The notes beneath the pieces were generated by a model, which was not told where the DNA came from, did no database searches, and saw nothing but the letters and a program-made list of their open reading frames with translations. 64,000 nucleotides of DNA, from assembly GCA_036785705.1 (NCBI GenBank), contig JAWUZG010000175.1:186001-250000 (forward strand). Direction: 5' to 3'. Shown piece by piece: positions 1-12,100 of the stretch. This DNA is from Acanthornis magna. Taxonomy: Eukaryota; Chordata; Aves; Passeriformes; Acanthizidae. Both the position numbers and the translations under genes were made by a program. Numbering within the stretch: the first letter of the stretch is position 1; each line of letters begins with the position of its first letter.

Positions 1-3000
1 AAAGCTGTAGGTGCCTGTTGTCTCTCTGGAAGGGTGTGTAAAAACTCTGTTCCTCTTGGTGCAAGAAGCCATGAATGATTATCTTTCAGGAGCAGAGCAT
101 CTCTCCTCCCAGAACAGCTGGGATTAGCTCAGTAGTGAATCCATAAGCTACATGGTTTGGTTTGTTTTTTTTTCCAGAAAACCCACTTTATTTTACACCA
201 GGCATGAAGAAGATGTAGAGGGATAATCTCTCTGCTCCTTTTTCACCTCTGAAAAGTAACATCATTCAGGATGTGATTCTCCACTTGGGAATCCTTCTTA
301 CATAAAGTTGCTTATGCATTCTGGCTTTTCTACTTCATCCAAGGATTATACACACTCTGTCAGTTTTCACTGAGCTCTTTTCGCTTTTGGTATAAATACA
401 CCATTCGTATTCATGAGGGGGGAAAAAAAGCAGCTTTAGTTATGCCTGTCCACGGCAAAACCTAATTTGATTATGTGGCATAATTTAACCTTTTAAAGGC
501 ATAACCTGACCTTTTATCGGGGGAGCTGCTTTAATTAAGCTAAACCAGAGAAGACTGTGTCTTCTGTGCTTCTGAAAAGACAGAAGAATTTTGGAAATGC
601 TTTACACTGCTTGGAATACAGGAGACAGCCAAGAGCCTGTGCTAACAGATCTTGCTGAAAGAGGCATTTGTAGGAGAAAGTGAGGCTTTAAATGTGCCAG
701 CAGTGGTGGCAGGGAAGCACCTTTCCATGTTGTCCTTGTAAGGGAGAAGATGATGCTTTTTAACCATTCTGCACTTAACAGGCTGAATGTGGAGATGAGG
801 TTTTGCTTCTAAGCCTCCTCTAGTTCTCAAAGCACAGGGAGTTGTCCAGCCACATCAGAGCAACTTACTTGCAGCTGAATCAGAAATCTGTATGCAAAAA
901 TCTTATTCTTGGTAATTATTCAGAAGATCTTAACATTTCCTGTGGGAGAAATGGAGGTTTCTGTAAGCCTTCATAGATTTCTTCTTTTAAAACTGCTGTT
1001 GAAGACAGTTCCACAGATAAAATCTTTTATGTCTATTTTTCACAAATCTGTATGTGTGAGAGAAATCAAGATAGAATCAAGATTATATGGAATGCTTCAG
1101 TAATACTACATACACATTTCATTGCTAAACTTTGTGTGTAGAAAGTGATTAGAAGTTTTAGAGTTAAGGTAAAAGAATAAAATATATTGGTTTGCATTAA
1201 TGATTTATATCAAAGAAGTGATCTGGTAATTAAGGTTGAAATGGTGCTTGAATTTAAATCTTAAATTCTGGCATGCATAACTTCTCTTTCTATTTCCTAG
1301 GGTCAAAATTTCACTTATATAGTCTCAATCTTTAATTTTATTTAAAGTAGTGATTGAAGAATAACTGTTCTTTCATAATTTCTCCTTCTAAACTTGGAAG
1401 AAGCTGTTTAGAAATTATTCATAGTCTTTTGAAAATCCTGGCCACTTTAAAACATAGTTTCCAGTAGAATTTTCTCAGCATGTGAAAAAGGGCTCAGAAT
1501 TTGTACCTCTGATCCCTCTAAATGCTCTGCTGTTGTTGCATAGACCACATACTAACCATAAAATAGAAGCCAGAGCCAGCTATCAGGTTCGGATACATGT
1601 ATGCCTTTTCCCAACTTTTCTCAGTCAAAAATTAATAGTTTTACAAGCTCCCTACCTGTAAATGTCAAGGTGTCATTTGCATAGATTTCCAAGTTTTAAT
1701 CTGTCCAAATTTAAACTTGGCCAGGACCTAACAGGTTTTCAACCTGAAACTCCAAATCCAATTTCTTGGCCCATATTTATTTTACAAGGAAGATGACCTT
1801 GATATGTATGTCAATATCCTAAGCTCTTAGTTTAGCTTTTGCTAAATAAATCGACAGAATTGTGTATTTCATTATAGCACAGTCCTGACCCAGTGCAACA
1901 GGAAAATTCCTAGAAAATTCAGTGGAGCCTGATTTTCATACACTGTAGTTTGAGACCTATGTAAGAAAGAGCCCTAAAACATTGTAGCTGATGCAAAATT
2001 AGAGAATTGGCCTTGCATTTGTTTTCCTAAGTTTTCACCCATTTAGTTGACATTTTTTAGTTTCCTAAATTGTCAAGAGTATTTTGATAATTCCTTTTGC
2101 TAAGACATGAGCAGAGGAAAAGTCTGGGTTTGCGTCACTGAATATTTTCCCATTTGTGCTTCTGGACTTGAATAATCTAAGGCAAACTCACTATTTTCCT
2201 CTTTGTCATCTTCAGTGCAGCCAATGCGAAAGAGCTGAGATTAGGAAACTTATTATGTGATAAGAACTCCAGCAATTATAATGTTGGGTTTTCACTTCTT
2301 AATACTCCCTTCTATTTCCTGTGAACATCAACATACTCAACAATTTATGCCCCATTGAAAGTCCAGTATTTGATAGTTTAGACAGAAACTTTCTTTTTCT
2401 GCAATGTGCAGTTTCTCTTCCTATACTGGAATCTTTAAATACTCGGTTGGCAATTCCTATTATAGTTGATTATTTGGACCAGGCAAATTGCCGAATAAAA
2501 GGTTTGTAAATGATCTGCTTTATATTTGTGCGGTCCTCAAAGGACTGAAATTTGCTTTGGGGAAAAGCAAAGGACCAAGTAATAACATTTTCTTTTTTTT
2601 AAAGCACTGCCAGAAACTTAATTTCAGAGAGCTTTTTATTATTAAATTTCCCAGCCTTCCTTTCAAGCACGTTATTAGGAACATGGCTCATTTATTTGGG
2701 AGAGGGAGGAAAGCACTGAAGAAGGGGGAGATAAAGGTGAAAAGCAAGCTCTTTAATTCATATTGTGATCTAAGTGTAGAGTTCATGTTGGCAACAATTT
2801 CAGTTTTCTAATGTGCAGTCATTGTGAAAGACTGATTCTAACATGCAAACCTCAAAGAAGTGAGAAAATTGTTTCTCTTCTTTTTTGGAGCTCATTTATA
2901 TTGAAATTTTTAAGGCCTTTGGAATTTTCAAGTGGTTCTCCTAGAGCAGGTGAAAAAGACCTTTGCTCTTTAACAGAAGGAGCCAGAGAAATCAAGTTTT

Positions 3001-6000
3001 TGCTTGTTTCACTTACAAACTAGATGCAGCTTTGAGCACTGGGCTTGAGTTTGATGCTGTTAGAAAAGTGAAGTCTAGGTAATAGATATAACGCAAGGAG
3101 GAACTGATCATTCTTCTGGGTTGTGGTCTGTAAATGTCTTTTTGTTTATTTCTATTCATGGCTTAGCAGTTGGCACCTAACTTTTAGGAAGAGAGCATTT
3201 CTCTCCAGCCTACAAAATAAAGCTGTCCTGGAAGGGTGCGACAAAGGAGGTCAGTGCTGCTATTAGTTACATAATAAATGCTTTTTTTCTTCTCAGTGAA
3301 AGGCAGAAATTCTGTGAGCCCACTTAAAGCATGGGGACAATCCAAAGCCTAAGTTTGTCCATGACAGCTGAGAAAGCTGACTGGAAACTGGAACTTCCAT
3401 TCCCCAGGAGAGCTGAACATTTTTTAATTTTCTGTCATTCTACTTGGAAAAATTAGCATTCTATAATATGCTGGTTTAGGGGCATAGAAATATTTCAAGT
3501 TCAGTATTGTTCAAATTGACAAGAATGTTCCTATTTCTTCTGTTTGTTTACCAAACCTAATCTGATTAAATTAATATTTTCAAGAGCAAACAGCTTTCTC
3601 AAGAAATGCCTTTGCTATTTGTTATCAGGGGATTGTGGACACATTTCTCTAAGCGAAGGCCATAATTTTCTGTCCATTCAATTTAACTACTTTTCTGCTT
3701 TTTCTGTGGACCATCCAAGCTGGAGCTCTGAGCTGTTGGCTGTCCCTCCCCAGCAGCTGTTTCTGTAGTGTGTGGGTCTTGTCAAGGAAAACACTGAATA
3801 CGTTCCTGCTTTCCTTAGCACCATTGATGAGATGTTTCTGGCTTCCTGAAATCACTGTCAGGCACAGGGAGAGCTCTGAGGAGCCGTGTGCTCCTGGTGC
3901 TTTTAGAATTTGAGATCAGGAAAACTCTTCTATTCCACTTTACTTGCTTGAGCTCATTCCTCAAAACACTTGCTGCTGCCTTATTTATACGACTTTTTCA
4001 GGCCTCCTTGTTGCAGATTTTGTCTTTCACAGGGTTTGGTCATTCTGGCAGCCTGATTAGTATTTTGCATGCTTATTCTCTCTAAGCATAACCCACGGGC
4101 AGTTACTGTGCTGCAAGACTAAGGACAGGGCTGCTCTACAACGAGTGGTCTTGTTCAATGGGAAAGGATGGATCTGCAATGGCAACTGGGTGGGGGCAGC
4201 AGTGCAGACGATGTACTTCTTACAAGTGGCTCATGGTGGGCTAGGAAAGTGTGACAGACAGCACAGGCCTGAAGGAATGCACCATACTCTTTTAGAAATC
4301 ACAAAGATAGTAACAATCAGCTGGGGGGAGGCAGCTGGAGCAAGGCAGAATAGGCACATTTTGCTTTCCTGTCTCACAAAGAGGTTCTGTGGGGTAGAGC
4401 AGGTACAAGCTGTCAGGTGTACCTTCAGGTGTTTGGGGGATGCAGTGTTACAGCATTAGTGTGAAAAGTGAAAAAGCTATTGGCACTTTTGCAAGAAATG
4501 GAGGGGAAAAACCTTGCCACCACTATTCAACAACGCTAAAAAATCCCAAACAAAACAATTTTTGTGAAAGTTTGCTCTAGAGAAACACAGAGAAAAGTTT
4601 TGGAAAACAATCTGGTGCCAATATGTAGAGTATATGTAGTAGTTTTTTTACTGTAAATCGGGTCCTGTTGCATAATTTTTTCCTCTGACCTTCACTTTTC
4701 TATGAACTTTGCAAACCCCATATAAGATGATGGGATTCTGATGGGGAAACACTTCCAGAAATCTTCTGCTAGGCTTCTTTTTTATTTTCTTCTTAAACCT
4801 ATAGCTGTGTATCTTTTAGCATAATGTGGACTGTTTGGACTGTTTAATTTGCCTGGTATGTCCTTCTTGTCCTGGTGTTGCTAGAGTAAAAAGTGAGGTT
4901 GTTTAGTCCTGTTGCATCAGAACATTGCCTTGCTGGTTTTTGCAGCCTATTTCTGGGGCTGTTCTGGTTGGAAGGACTCTTTCTGGAACATGGTTGGCAT
5001 TGTCAATAGTATTTCAAAGGAAGAGCTCTCAAAGGAGCATTTACCACGAAAATCAATCTTTCTTCACTCTTCTGGGTATACATCACCTGATGTGTTTACT
5101 CTTTTCATGGCTGATGATTTGCAGACATCCCATATTCTACAAATATACTTCTCCCTACACAGCTCCTCCATCTGACAACATCACAGTTTATAGCAGAAAG
5201 TCTTGTTATTAGTCCCAAAGCTTCTGACCTTGCACACTCCCATTAAATTTCATCCCATTTCTATTACCCTTCCAGATAATCCAGCCCCTGCTCTGTGAAC
5301 CCCCAACTCTCCCTCCAGACATGTAGGTCTCAGGGAATCTATTTGTTTGTTTTTATACTTTTGTGCCAGTCATTAATACAAGTATTAAGTGAGATTGGTC
5401 TCAACCCCCGAGGGTTTTTCATTATTAACCTTCCTGAAGTTTAACAATTCCCTTCCTGCCACATGCTCCTCTAACAGGCTATAGCTAAGGGGAGGGGAAA
5501 CCTGCCCTGGCCCCTGTGACCCCTTTCAGCAGATGCCTTTGGGGCACAGGGCAGGCTGCCCTTTCCCTGATCGCCACTGGGAAGCCTTGGAGGAGGAGCT
5601 GCTGGAGCAGAGCTGACAAGTTCACATGGTGAGCTCTGCCTCTGCAGCCAGGAGAGGCAGAGAGACACAGCCAGCCTTTGGAGATGGCAGGGGGATATAT
5701 GAAAGGGCAGCAAGAAAGGCCTTGTAGAATTTTCTTTGATCCAGGAAATGAGCAGGTATTGCTCAGCTGAAAGCCTGGCTGGAGGAAAGGGCCTGCCCTG
5801 CCAGGGCACCGAGGCTGGGGGAGAGATTTATTTGCAGTCCCCTTTGCTTTCACTCTTTCACTCAGCAGAGATGAGGACAGATATTTCTTCTGTTAATAGA
5901 GTTTACTGCTCCAGCTGGCATTCGAACAAAACCGCCTTTCTGAGATGCTGGGGTACTCCACTCAGGCAATAGATCTCAGCACTTAATCCTAAAACCTCCT

Positions 6001-8450
6001 GTTGATTTGAGGTCTGCTAGAGTTACAAAAGAATAAAAAAAATAAAGTAGAACGCTGAGAAACAACCTCCCTTTCACCAGGCGGTACAACATAAGGCATT
6101 GTACTAAATCTGACTAAAGGTGTTTTTAGCAACACAGAACTTGCAGAGTCTTGCAGTGCCAAATGTGTGAGTCTAGTGTGTTGAATTTGTTAGTTTATTG
6201 ATGATTGCAACCATTTAGTCTTTTGGAAGAATAAATTACTCAGTATAACAATACACAGTAATGATAGCCTTTTCTGACTTTGTGTGGTCAGAAATGATGT
6301 ATAGAGACAAAATGCTAAACACCATGTTTTGTGGACAATAATTGTTAGGAGTAAAGTGTGTTTTCTTTTGTTACAACACTTACGAACATGTCAAAGTTGA
6401 GATACCATACTGATGCTTGTGCTGATACTTAGCACTTTGCATGCTCACAGCCCTGTACAAACATTAATGAACCAATGTAAACAGTCATTTTCATCATGTG
6501 GCTTAATATAATAAGGCATTGTGAACCTTGTTTTGCCTCTGTATGCACAAGGGATTGTAATTTACGCTCCTTTCCATGCGCAATGAAGGCTATTCCTGTC
6601 ATCTACCCTCTCACAATCATCCTTTTCCTGTGCAGTTCCCACTGAAGGGGGGGACAGGGCTCTAAAGAGCCTGGGCCGTAATTTGGTTGGCTCTCTTCCA
6701 GCTTTCTAGATGGTGCCAGTTTGCTCCGGGCTTCCTCTGTGCTATATCATTGCAAATCCCTTTTTGAGGGGTGTCGTTTCCCCCACATCTGGAATTACCT
6801 CTCTCACTGCACTGCCAGGAATAAAAGCCCACCTGCATTTCAAAAGTGCATGTCTGCTACGTTGTCTTACACATTTGTCAGCAGGAAAGCACTGCCTGCA
6901 TTGTGCTATTTTTTAAAATTTATTTTATTTTAGAATGTTAGTTACCCTTTTGCTTCAAGCTAGGAGTATGTGCATCTATTTTGCCAGCATGATTTCAAAG
7001 AGCTGTATTTCAGATATTAAGTGTGCACTCTCAGGACTTGCAAGAGCTCGAGCAAGTAAATTAGCAGACCAGAATGAAGTCAAGTGAAGTACCAAAGGGC
7101 TCCAGATACTTTAGGATTACAGCAGAAAGCATAATATGAGGGCCAGCTCTCCCAGTTGTTGAAAGTGTGCTTGGAGAGAGGTGAGAAGACACCAGCCTCT
7201 ACCAGCTGGTGCTAACTCCCACAGCACTGATTACAAGCTGAAGAAATCTTTACTGGTGGTATCTCCATATCATACCCAGCTGTGAGCAGGGAATTGCCTT
7301 TGTAGCCAAACTGGCCATGTCCTGTGAAACCACAGGATTTATTGACTTCATGGCAAGATCAGGCTCTTTTGACTCCAGGAATGGTTAGCCTCTTTGCACA
7401 AAAGGTTAAGGTGAAAGGTGTGGGTGTTAATGTTATTTATGCTGTTAGTGGACTACAGAGTTCCACACTGGCTAAAATGTGATGAATTGAGCAGAAATAA
7501 TTGAAGTCTGTGTCCTGCACAGTGTTGAGGGGAGACATGCACCTGACAGCTGATACAGTTAAGCATTTGCAGCTTAAAGGTGCATATCCTCTGTGCTTCT
7601 TGGGGAGCAAACAGGAGTTGAATTATTCACGTTATTCAGTGCAGATGTCTGGCTTTTAGTCTCATCATTCATCATTGCTCAGCAAACACCTGTGTTCATA
7701 CATTGCATCATAAATACTGCAAAATGAATTGTGAATTTTATGCTCCTTGAATAGAACTTGGACTCACAGCCACACAATAAGATGCACAATGACCATGCTG
7801 TATTACTTGTTAAGTATATATTGGAGAATAATGGTTGAACCCAGTTATTTCTGGATATATGAGAGAGATATTTCTGGATTTATTTTTTTTTTATACTTAA
7901 TACACCCTGGGCCAGCAGGGGATTGTGCTCTGTTGGGCTAGACTTAGGCATGCCAAAGTCATGTCTGTGATGAGACTCCCTGTAATGCTATTTTTAAATT
8001 TATTGATTGAAGGGGCTAAAGTAGGTCTGTAATTTGTTTTATCCTGTAATTTTGAAAGCAACAACTTTAAGAAGTCTCATTCATATTGATAGCCACAGTG
8101 ATGAGCTCAGGAACTGAATGTAGGGCCAGACAAGAATTCCACAGGTCAAAGGTACAAACCTTGTAAAAAATCCTGAATTATTCTGGCCTTTCTTGGGAAG
8201 AAAGATAAAGAAAAATTCCATATCTACTTGGACAAAGAACTGCTTTCAAAACATACCTTAAGAAGTGGACAAAAAGCTTAAAGCAAATGAAAAACACAGC
8301 TTTATTGTTGCCGTTAGGAAAAACGAGGATAAAATTAAATTGCTGCACTGGTTTAAATCTTGCAAAATAGGTGAAAAGAGTAGTACCTTATGTATATCAG
8401 TTCATCAGTCATAAGAAACTGGCTGGTCAAGTCACTAGAGTAAAAGGACT
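1..8450. other. Unique non-coding DNA, no gene seen
   Basis: AT-rich, CpG-poor sequence with frequent stops in all frames. The open frames present (for example 107 codons at 2488-2811 and 104 at 4145-4459, + strand) have no recognisable domain, no splice-site framing and low-complexity composition, so I treat them as chance. A GC-richer stretch at about 5485-5850 gives overlapping open frames on both strands, which is expected from composition alone. No transposon 3' end was recognised. It could be intronic or intergenic. Confidence 0.6.
477..518. repeat. Imperfect 21-bp tandem duplication
   Basis: Two adjacent 21-bp units both start GGCATAA and share CCTTTTA; about 16 of 21 positions agree. 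The second unit contains TGACCT, the complement of the nuclear-receptor half-site AGGTCA. This is too short to assign a function; replication slippage is the simplest origin. Confidence 0.5.
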
Positions 8451-8454
8451 CTAA

Positions 8455-8690
8455 AATAAGTTGAAAGAGACCTCCAGGAGGTCATCTAGTACAGTCCCTT
8501 GTTCAGAGCAGGTCTGATTAGATCAGGTTTCTGTGTCAGGGCTGTGTCCACTCAAATGTTGAATATCTCCAAAGAGGGAGTTCTGCAGCTCCTCTGGGCA
8601 AGCTGCAATATTTGACCACCTTGTCTTAAAAAACCTTGTCTTAAAAAATGTTTTCTTAAAAAAGGTTCAACAGAACTGTATTGCAGTGGC
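8455..8690 (-). mobile_element. CR1 LINE 3' fragment, ancient
   Basis: Read on the minus strand, this matches the 3' end region of avian CR1 elements. The + strand shows the typical inverted landmarks in order: GAGACCTCCAGGAGGTCATC, then AGTACAGTCCCTTG, then an equivalent of 'tctgggcaacctgttccagtgtttgaccacc' (here CTCTGGGCAAGCTGCAATAT and TTTGACCACC). The copy is 5'-truncated, as is normal for CR1, and well diverged, so it is old. A 15-bp triplication lies inside it. The borders are approximate because both ends fade into unrecognised sequence. Confidence 0.8.
8619..8663. repeat. 15-bp unit repeated three times inside CR1
   Basis: Two identical 15-bp units, CCTTGTCTTAAAAAA, are followed by a third with three changes (TGTTTTCTTAAAAAA). 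They sit where the CR1 consensus has a single A/T-rich stretch, so the expansion happened within the CR1 copy after insertion, probably by slippage. Confidence 0.8.
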
Positions 8691-8944
8691 TGGGGACAGA
8701 TAACAAGAACTGTTGATGGAGTGTGAGCCACCACTCCAAGAGATTTCCACCAGTCTGGAAATGACTGACCGGTGTGTACTGGTGTGTTCTGCTAAGCCAT
8801 ACCATAAACCGCCACCAGCAGCCACTAGTGACGTGCTGACGAAAAAAGAAAATGACACTTGAAAGTTATTGGCTCAGGAATTTCCAGAGTGGGTTTTTTT
8901 AAATGTAGCTCAAGTCCCACTAGAGGTGAAATCAAAGTGGAGCA

Positions 8945-9175
8945 GGTACAAAGCAGGGCTGTGAAAATGATTGATTATGGGCAATAGGGAGGAATAAGAG
9001 TGTTTGGCTGTTCAGAGAAGTCAAATGAAGTCTTTGAAAGGCTTCTTACTGCTCTCTGTAAGTTCATTACTGCTAATAGGTATAATGGGAAGAAATAGAT
9101 GAAGACTGTTAATTAGAAAAAGGTTTTAAACAAGAGCATGGTGAGGCCTTGGAGCAGCTTTCAGAAGGAGCAGTT
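8945..9175 (+). mobile_element. CR1 LINE fragment, ancient, + strand
   Basis: The order of degraded landmarks follows the end of the CR1 reverse-transcriptase frame and the 3' region: GCAGGGCTGTGAAAATGATT, a GTTTGGCTGTTCAGAGAAG block (equivalent of 'tgttcagcctggagaagag'), CTTACTGCTCTCTGTAAGTT (equivalent of 'ttattgctctctacaact'), then a TTAGAAAAAGGTTT block (equivalent of 'ttaggaaaaatttctt'). Many substitutions and small gaps show great age. It lies about 250 bp from the CR1 piece at 8455-8690 in the opposite orientation, so the two are separate insertions. Confidence 0.65.
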
Positions 9176-9179
9176 GTAA

Positions 9180-12100
9180 AAATACATGAAACAGAAACAA
9201 AACCAAATGGACTTTGACATGGCGGTCTGCAGGGGCAGTCTTTTGCTCAATATTCAATTTGTGATTTCAGGGTAGACATTGTGTTCGGGGGTAATTTGCC
9301 TGGCATTTCAGTACGTATGGTAGCATTTTAGTTGTGCCTGTCACGCTCTGTTATTTCCTGAGCACAGGAGGAGTAACAGCGTGTCTGCAATTTGCTTGGC
9401 AAATCCCAGGTGCTCCCCGGTGCCTGCACCTTGCATGCATGTGGAAGGGCTTGGCAAATCACGCAAAGGTCGCAGTGCAGGAAGCCCACGTTAGGCTAGG
9501 GACTTTGCTGGTGTTTCAGTTCACTGGGAATGATCTTTGTCTGTACATTTCTGCTGAGGAAGTCCAAAATAAAAATATGTTAGTCCATAATAAGAGACAT
9601 TTGTGAAAGAGACTGAAGAATTTGTACTCAGTGTGTATGCTGGGCCCCTATGCTTTCCAACTCAGAGTATTTTTCCATGACTAAACAAAAATAGCCATTT
9701 CCTTAGAATAGTGACTGAATTTTTTTCAATTGTATGTTTTATATGGCATATTATATGCCCTTACAAACAATTTAAGCCAAATTATGCAATTGAAAGTTTA
9801 GCTAGTGCTTTTTAATCCACTTAAGAGTTTTGTTTTTGATAGCCTGGTAGTGAAGCAAACTAAATTAACGTGAATTCCACATGAAAGATGGTTCTAGTAT
9901 TTGTGATTGTGAGGTAATGACTTGAAATTCTCCATAGTTGCAGCATTTCTGTATTTTGTATTTAATTTTAAAACTGTTACAGTTTTAGTGGCCATAAATG
10001 GAACAGAGTAATATGAGAGAATTGATGAAACACATATTTGACTGGAAAATCACAGGTTAATGTTAAATGTATCTGTAACAATGAGGAGGCTTAGGCAAAA
10101 TGCAGAAATATCAATAAGCAAATAGTAAGAGGCAATGGATGACCTGTGAGATCAAAATAAGGAAAAGAATGGAAATATTAAAGAATAGTTAAGATGCTTA
10201 TTTTGGAACAGGAAAGTATTAAGGAAGTTATCAAAAGAATAGTTTCTATTCCAGTGTTTAAAATTCAAAAAGAGAGATTAGAAAATAGCAGTGCTGATGA
10301 GAAATGGAATGATCAATGGTTTGGAAAGGCATATGCTGCTAAAAAAGAAAACAGAAGCTTCCTGTGTAAAAGGGGATGTCTGCCAGATAATCAGCTGACG
10401 TTTGCATCGAGGTCAGTCACCAACAGTGACTGCAGCATCTCTAAGTTTTTGGACAAGAGAAGTGTTTGAACTAGATTGATCCGTAAGAGTATTTACGCTG
10501 AATTCATGGAACTGCAGACTAAGTTGTATGAGCCCCTGTTGCGTTGGTTTCGATCAGGTTTTGCCTAGCAAAGTTCAGCATTATTGTATTTTTTGTCACT
10601 GGGAGTTTTTATTTATGTGCAAAGCTAAAAATAATGGCATATGTAGTGCATTTCAAATGTCACCTTTTAGCACAAGCACAGACTTTCAACTCTGCTGACC
10701 ACTGAGCTTCTGAGATTATTTGTTGGGATGAATGACCCTATCCAAAGCACAGATTGGATAAATCCATGCAAATTTGCCAGCTTCTGGAACAAAACTTTCA
10801 TCAATTTCTTGTAGCGTTTTGCATATAATTGCATGTATGATCACAGCTATTATTGTGGCTGTTTCTAAGTGGTTTTTGTGCTGCCAACGTGAATGAGTGT
10901 TTGATGTCTGGAGAAAGGAGTGTTTTTGCAAATGAAATCTGGAGGTTTTGCATCACCGTACTGGGAAAAGCTGAAAGCAAGGTGATCAACCACACTGCAG
11001 CTTTCATGTGCCAGCTTTCATCCTGGCACCAATACATTTCAACATGAGGGAGAGAACTTTTTTATGGGGAAGAGATGCAGATTTTCTAAAGCTAATCAGC
11101 TGAGTTTGTATATTCATTAATAATTGTTGCAATCCACTTGAGAACTTGCCCAGATTTAGTCAGACCTGTAACAGAAATCAAGGTATTGCTTAAATGTCTA
11201 TTGAAGAAATTTCCCTGTCCAAGTTCCCTTTGGAGTTAGCTCGAAATCTACAGTCCTTGGTCCAGCAAAACTTAATTATTATTTGAGTAAGAATTCCAGC
11301 ATTTTGCTCCATAACTTCAAGAGATGTTAGGGTTTTTAGAAAACAACTGAAGTGCATTGTTATGGTAAGTGTTTTGGTATAATGACAGTACACCAAGATC
11401 TACATTTAATTTAAAATCAGTTTTTTAGTTTTAATATTATTGATTCCAAAAGTCATTAGGTTTGATACAAGCCTTTTTTTTACCCATTACCAATACTTGA
11501 ATAGCAGTTGCTGTTCACATTTTATGGATGGAGAGAATGATGTGATTGTTGTTCTTTGATAAGAAATAAAGTTCTGATTCATACCAGAACACTAACTTTG
11601 TGGATGCAAGTTTATAAAAATTTCTTTTTTAGGAACTACTTAATTCCTTATTTTTCAATTATTATTTCTGAAATATGTTTTATGTTCAAGATATAGTTCC
11701 AGACCTGAATTAAATGTCTTTGAGTCCAAAGAAATATGCTAAAAGAAAATATTTGTTTGGGCACCAAAAACTTGATCCAAATTTTGGTGTCAACATGCTT
11801 TTGATTAGGTCAGTATGTAACATCTTTGTACTTACACCTTAAATTTAAATGGCTTGGAAAGCTGGAGTACTATTTTTAGGAAACAAATAAAACTTTTTAG
11901 ACAATAGATTTTATTAATGTATATTAAACTTAGGTATAAGTAGGAGGATCAGTTAGAGCATATAGAGTGGGGGTGTTTGGGAAGTTGGAATACAGTCCTA
12001 TCAGAGAAATAACATGTGCATCGCAGAAATATATACTAAAACAGAGTTTAATGTGACAGTATTTTTATTTGTTGTCGAAAGAAATAAATCCTTTTATGTC

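Noticed and set aside
10194..10469. Lysine/glutamate-rich 91-codon frame that looks protein-like
   Set aside because: The composition follows from purine-rich DNA; there are no splice sites at its edges and no similarity that I can name.
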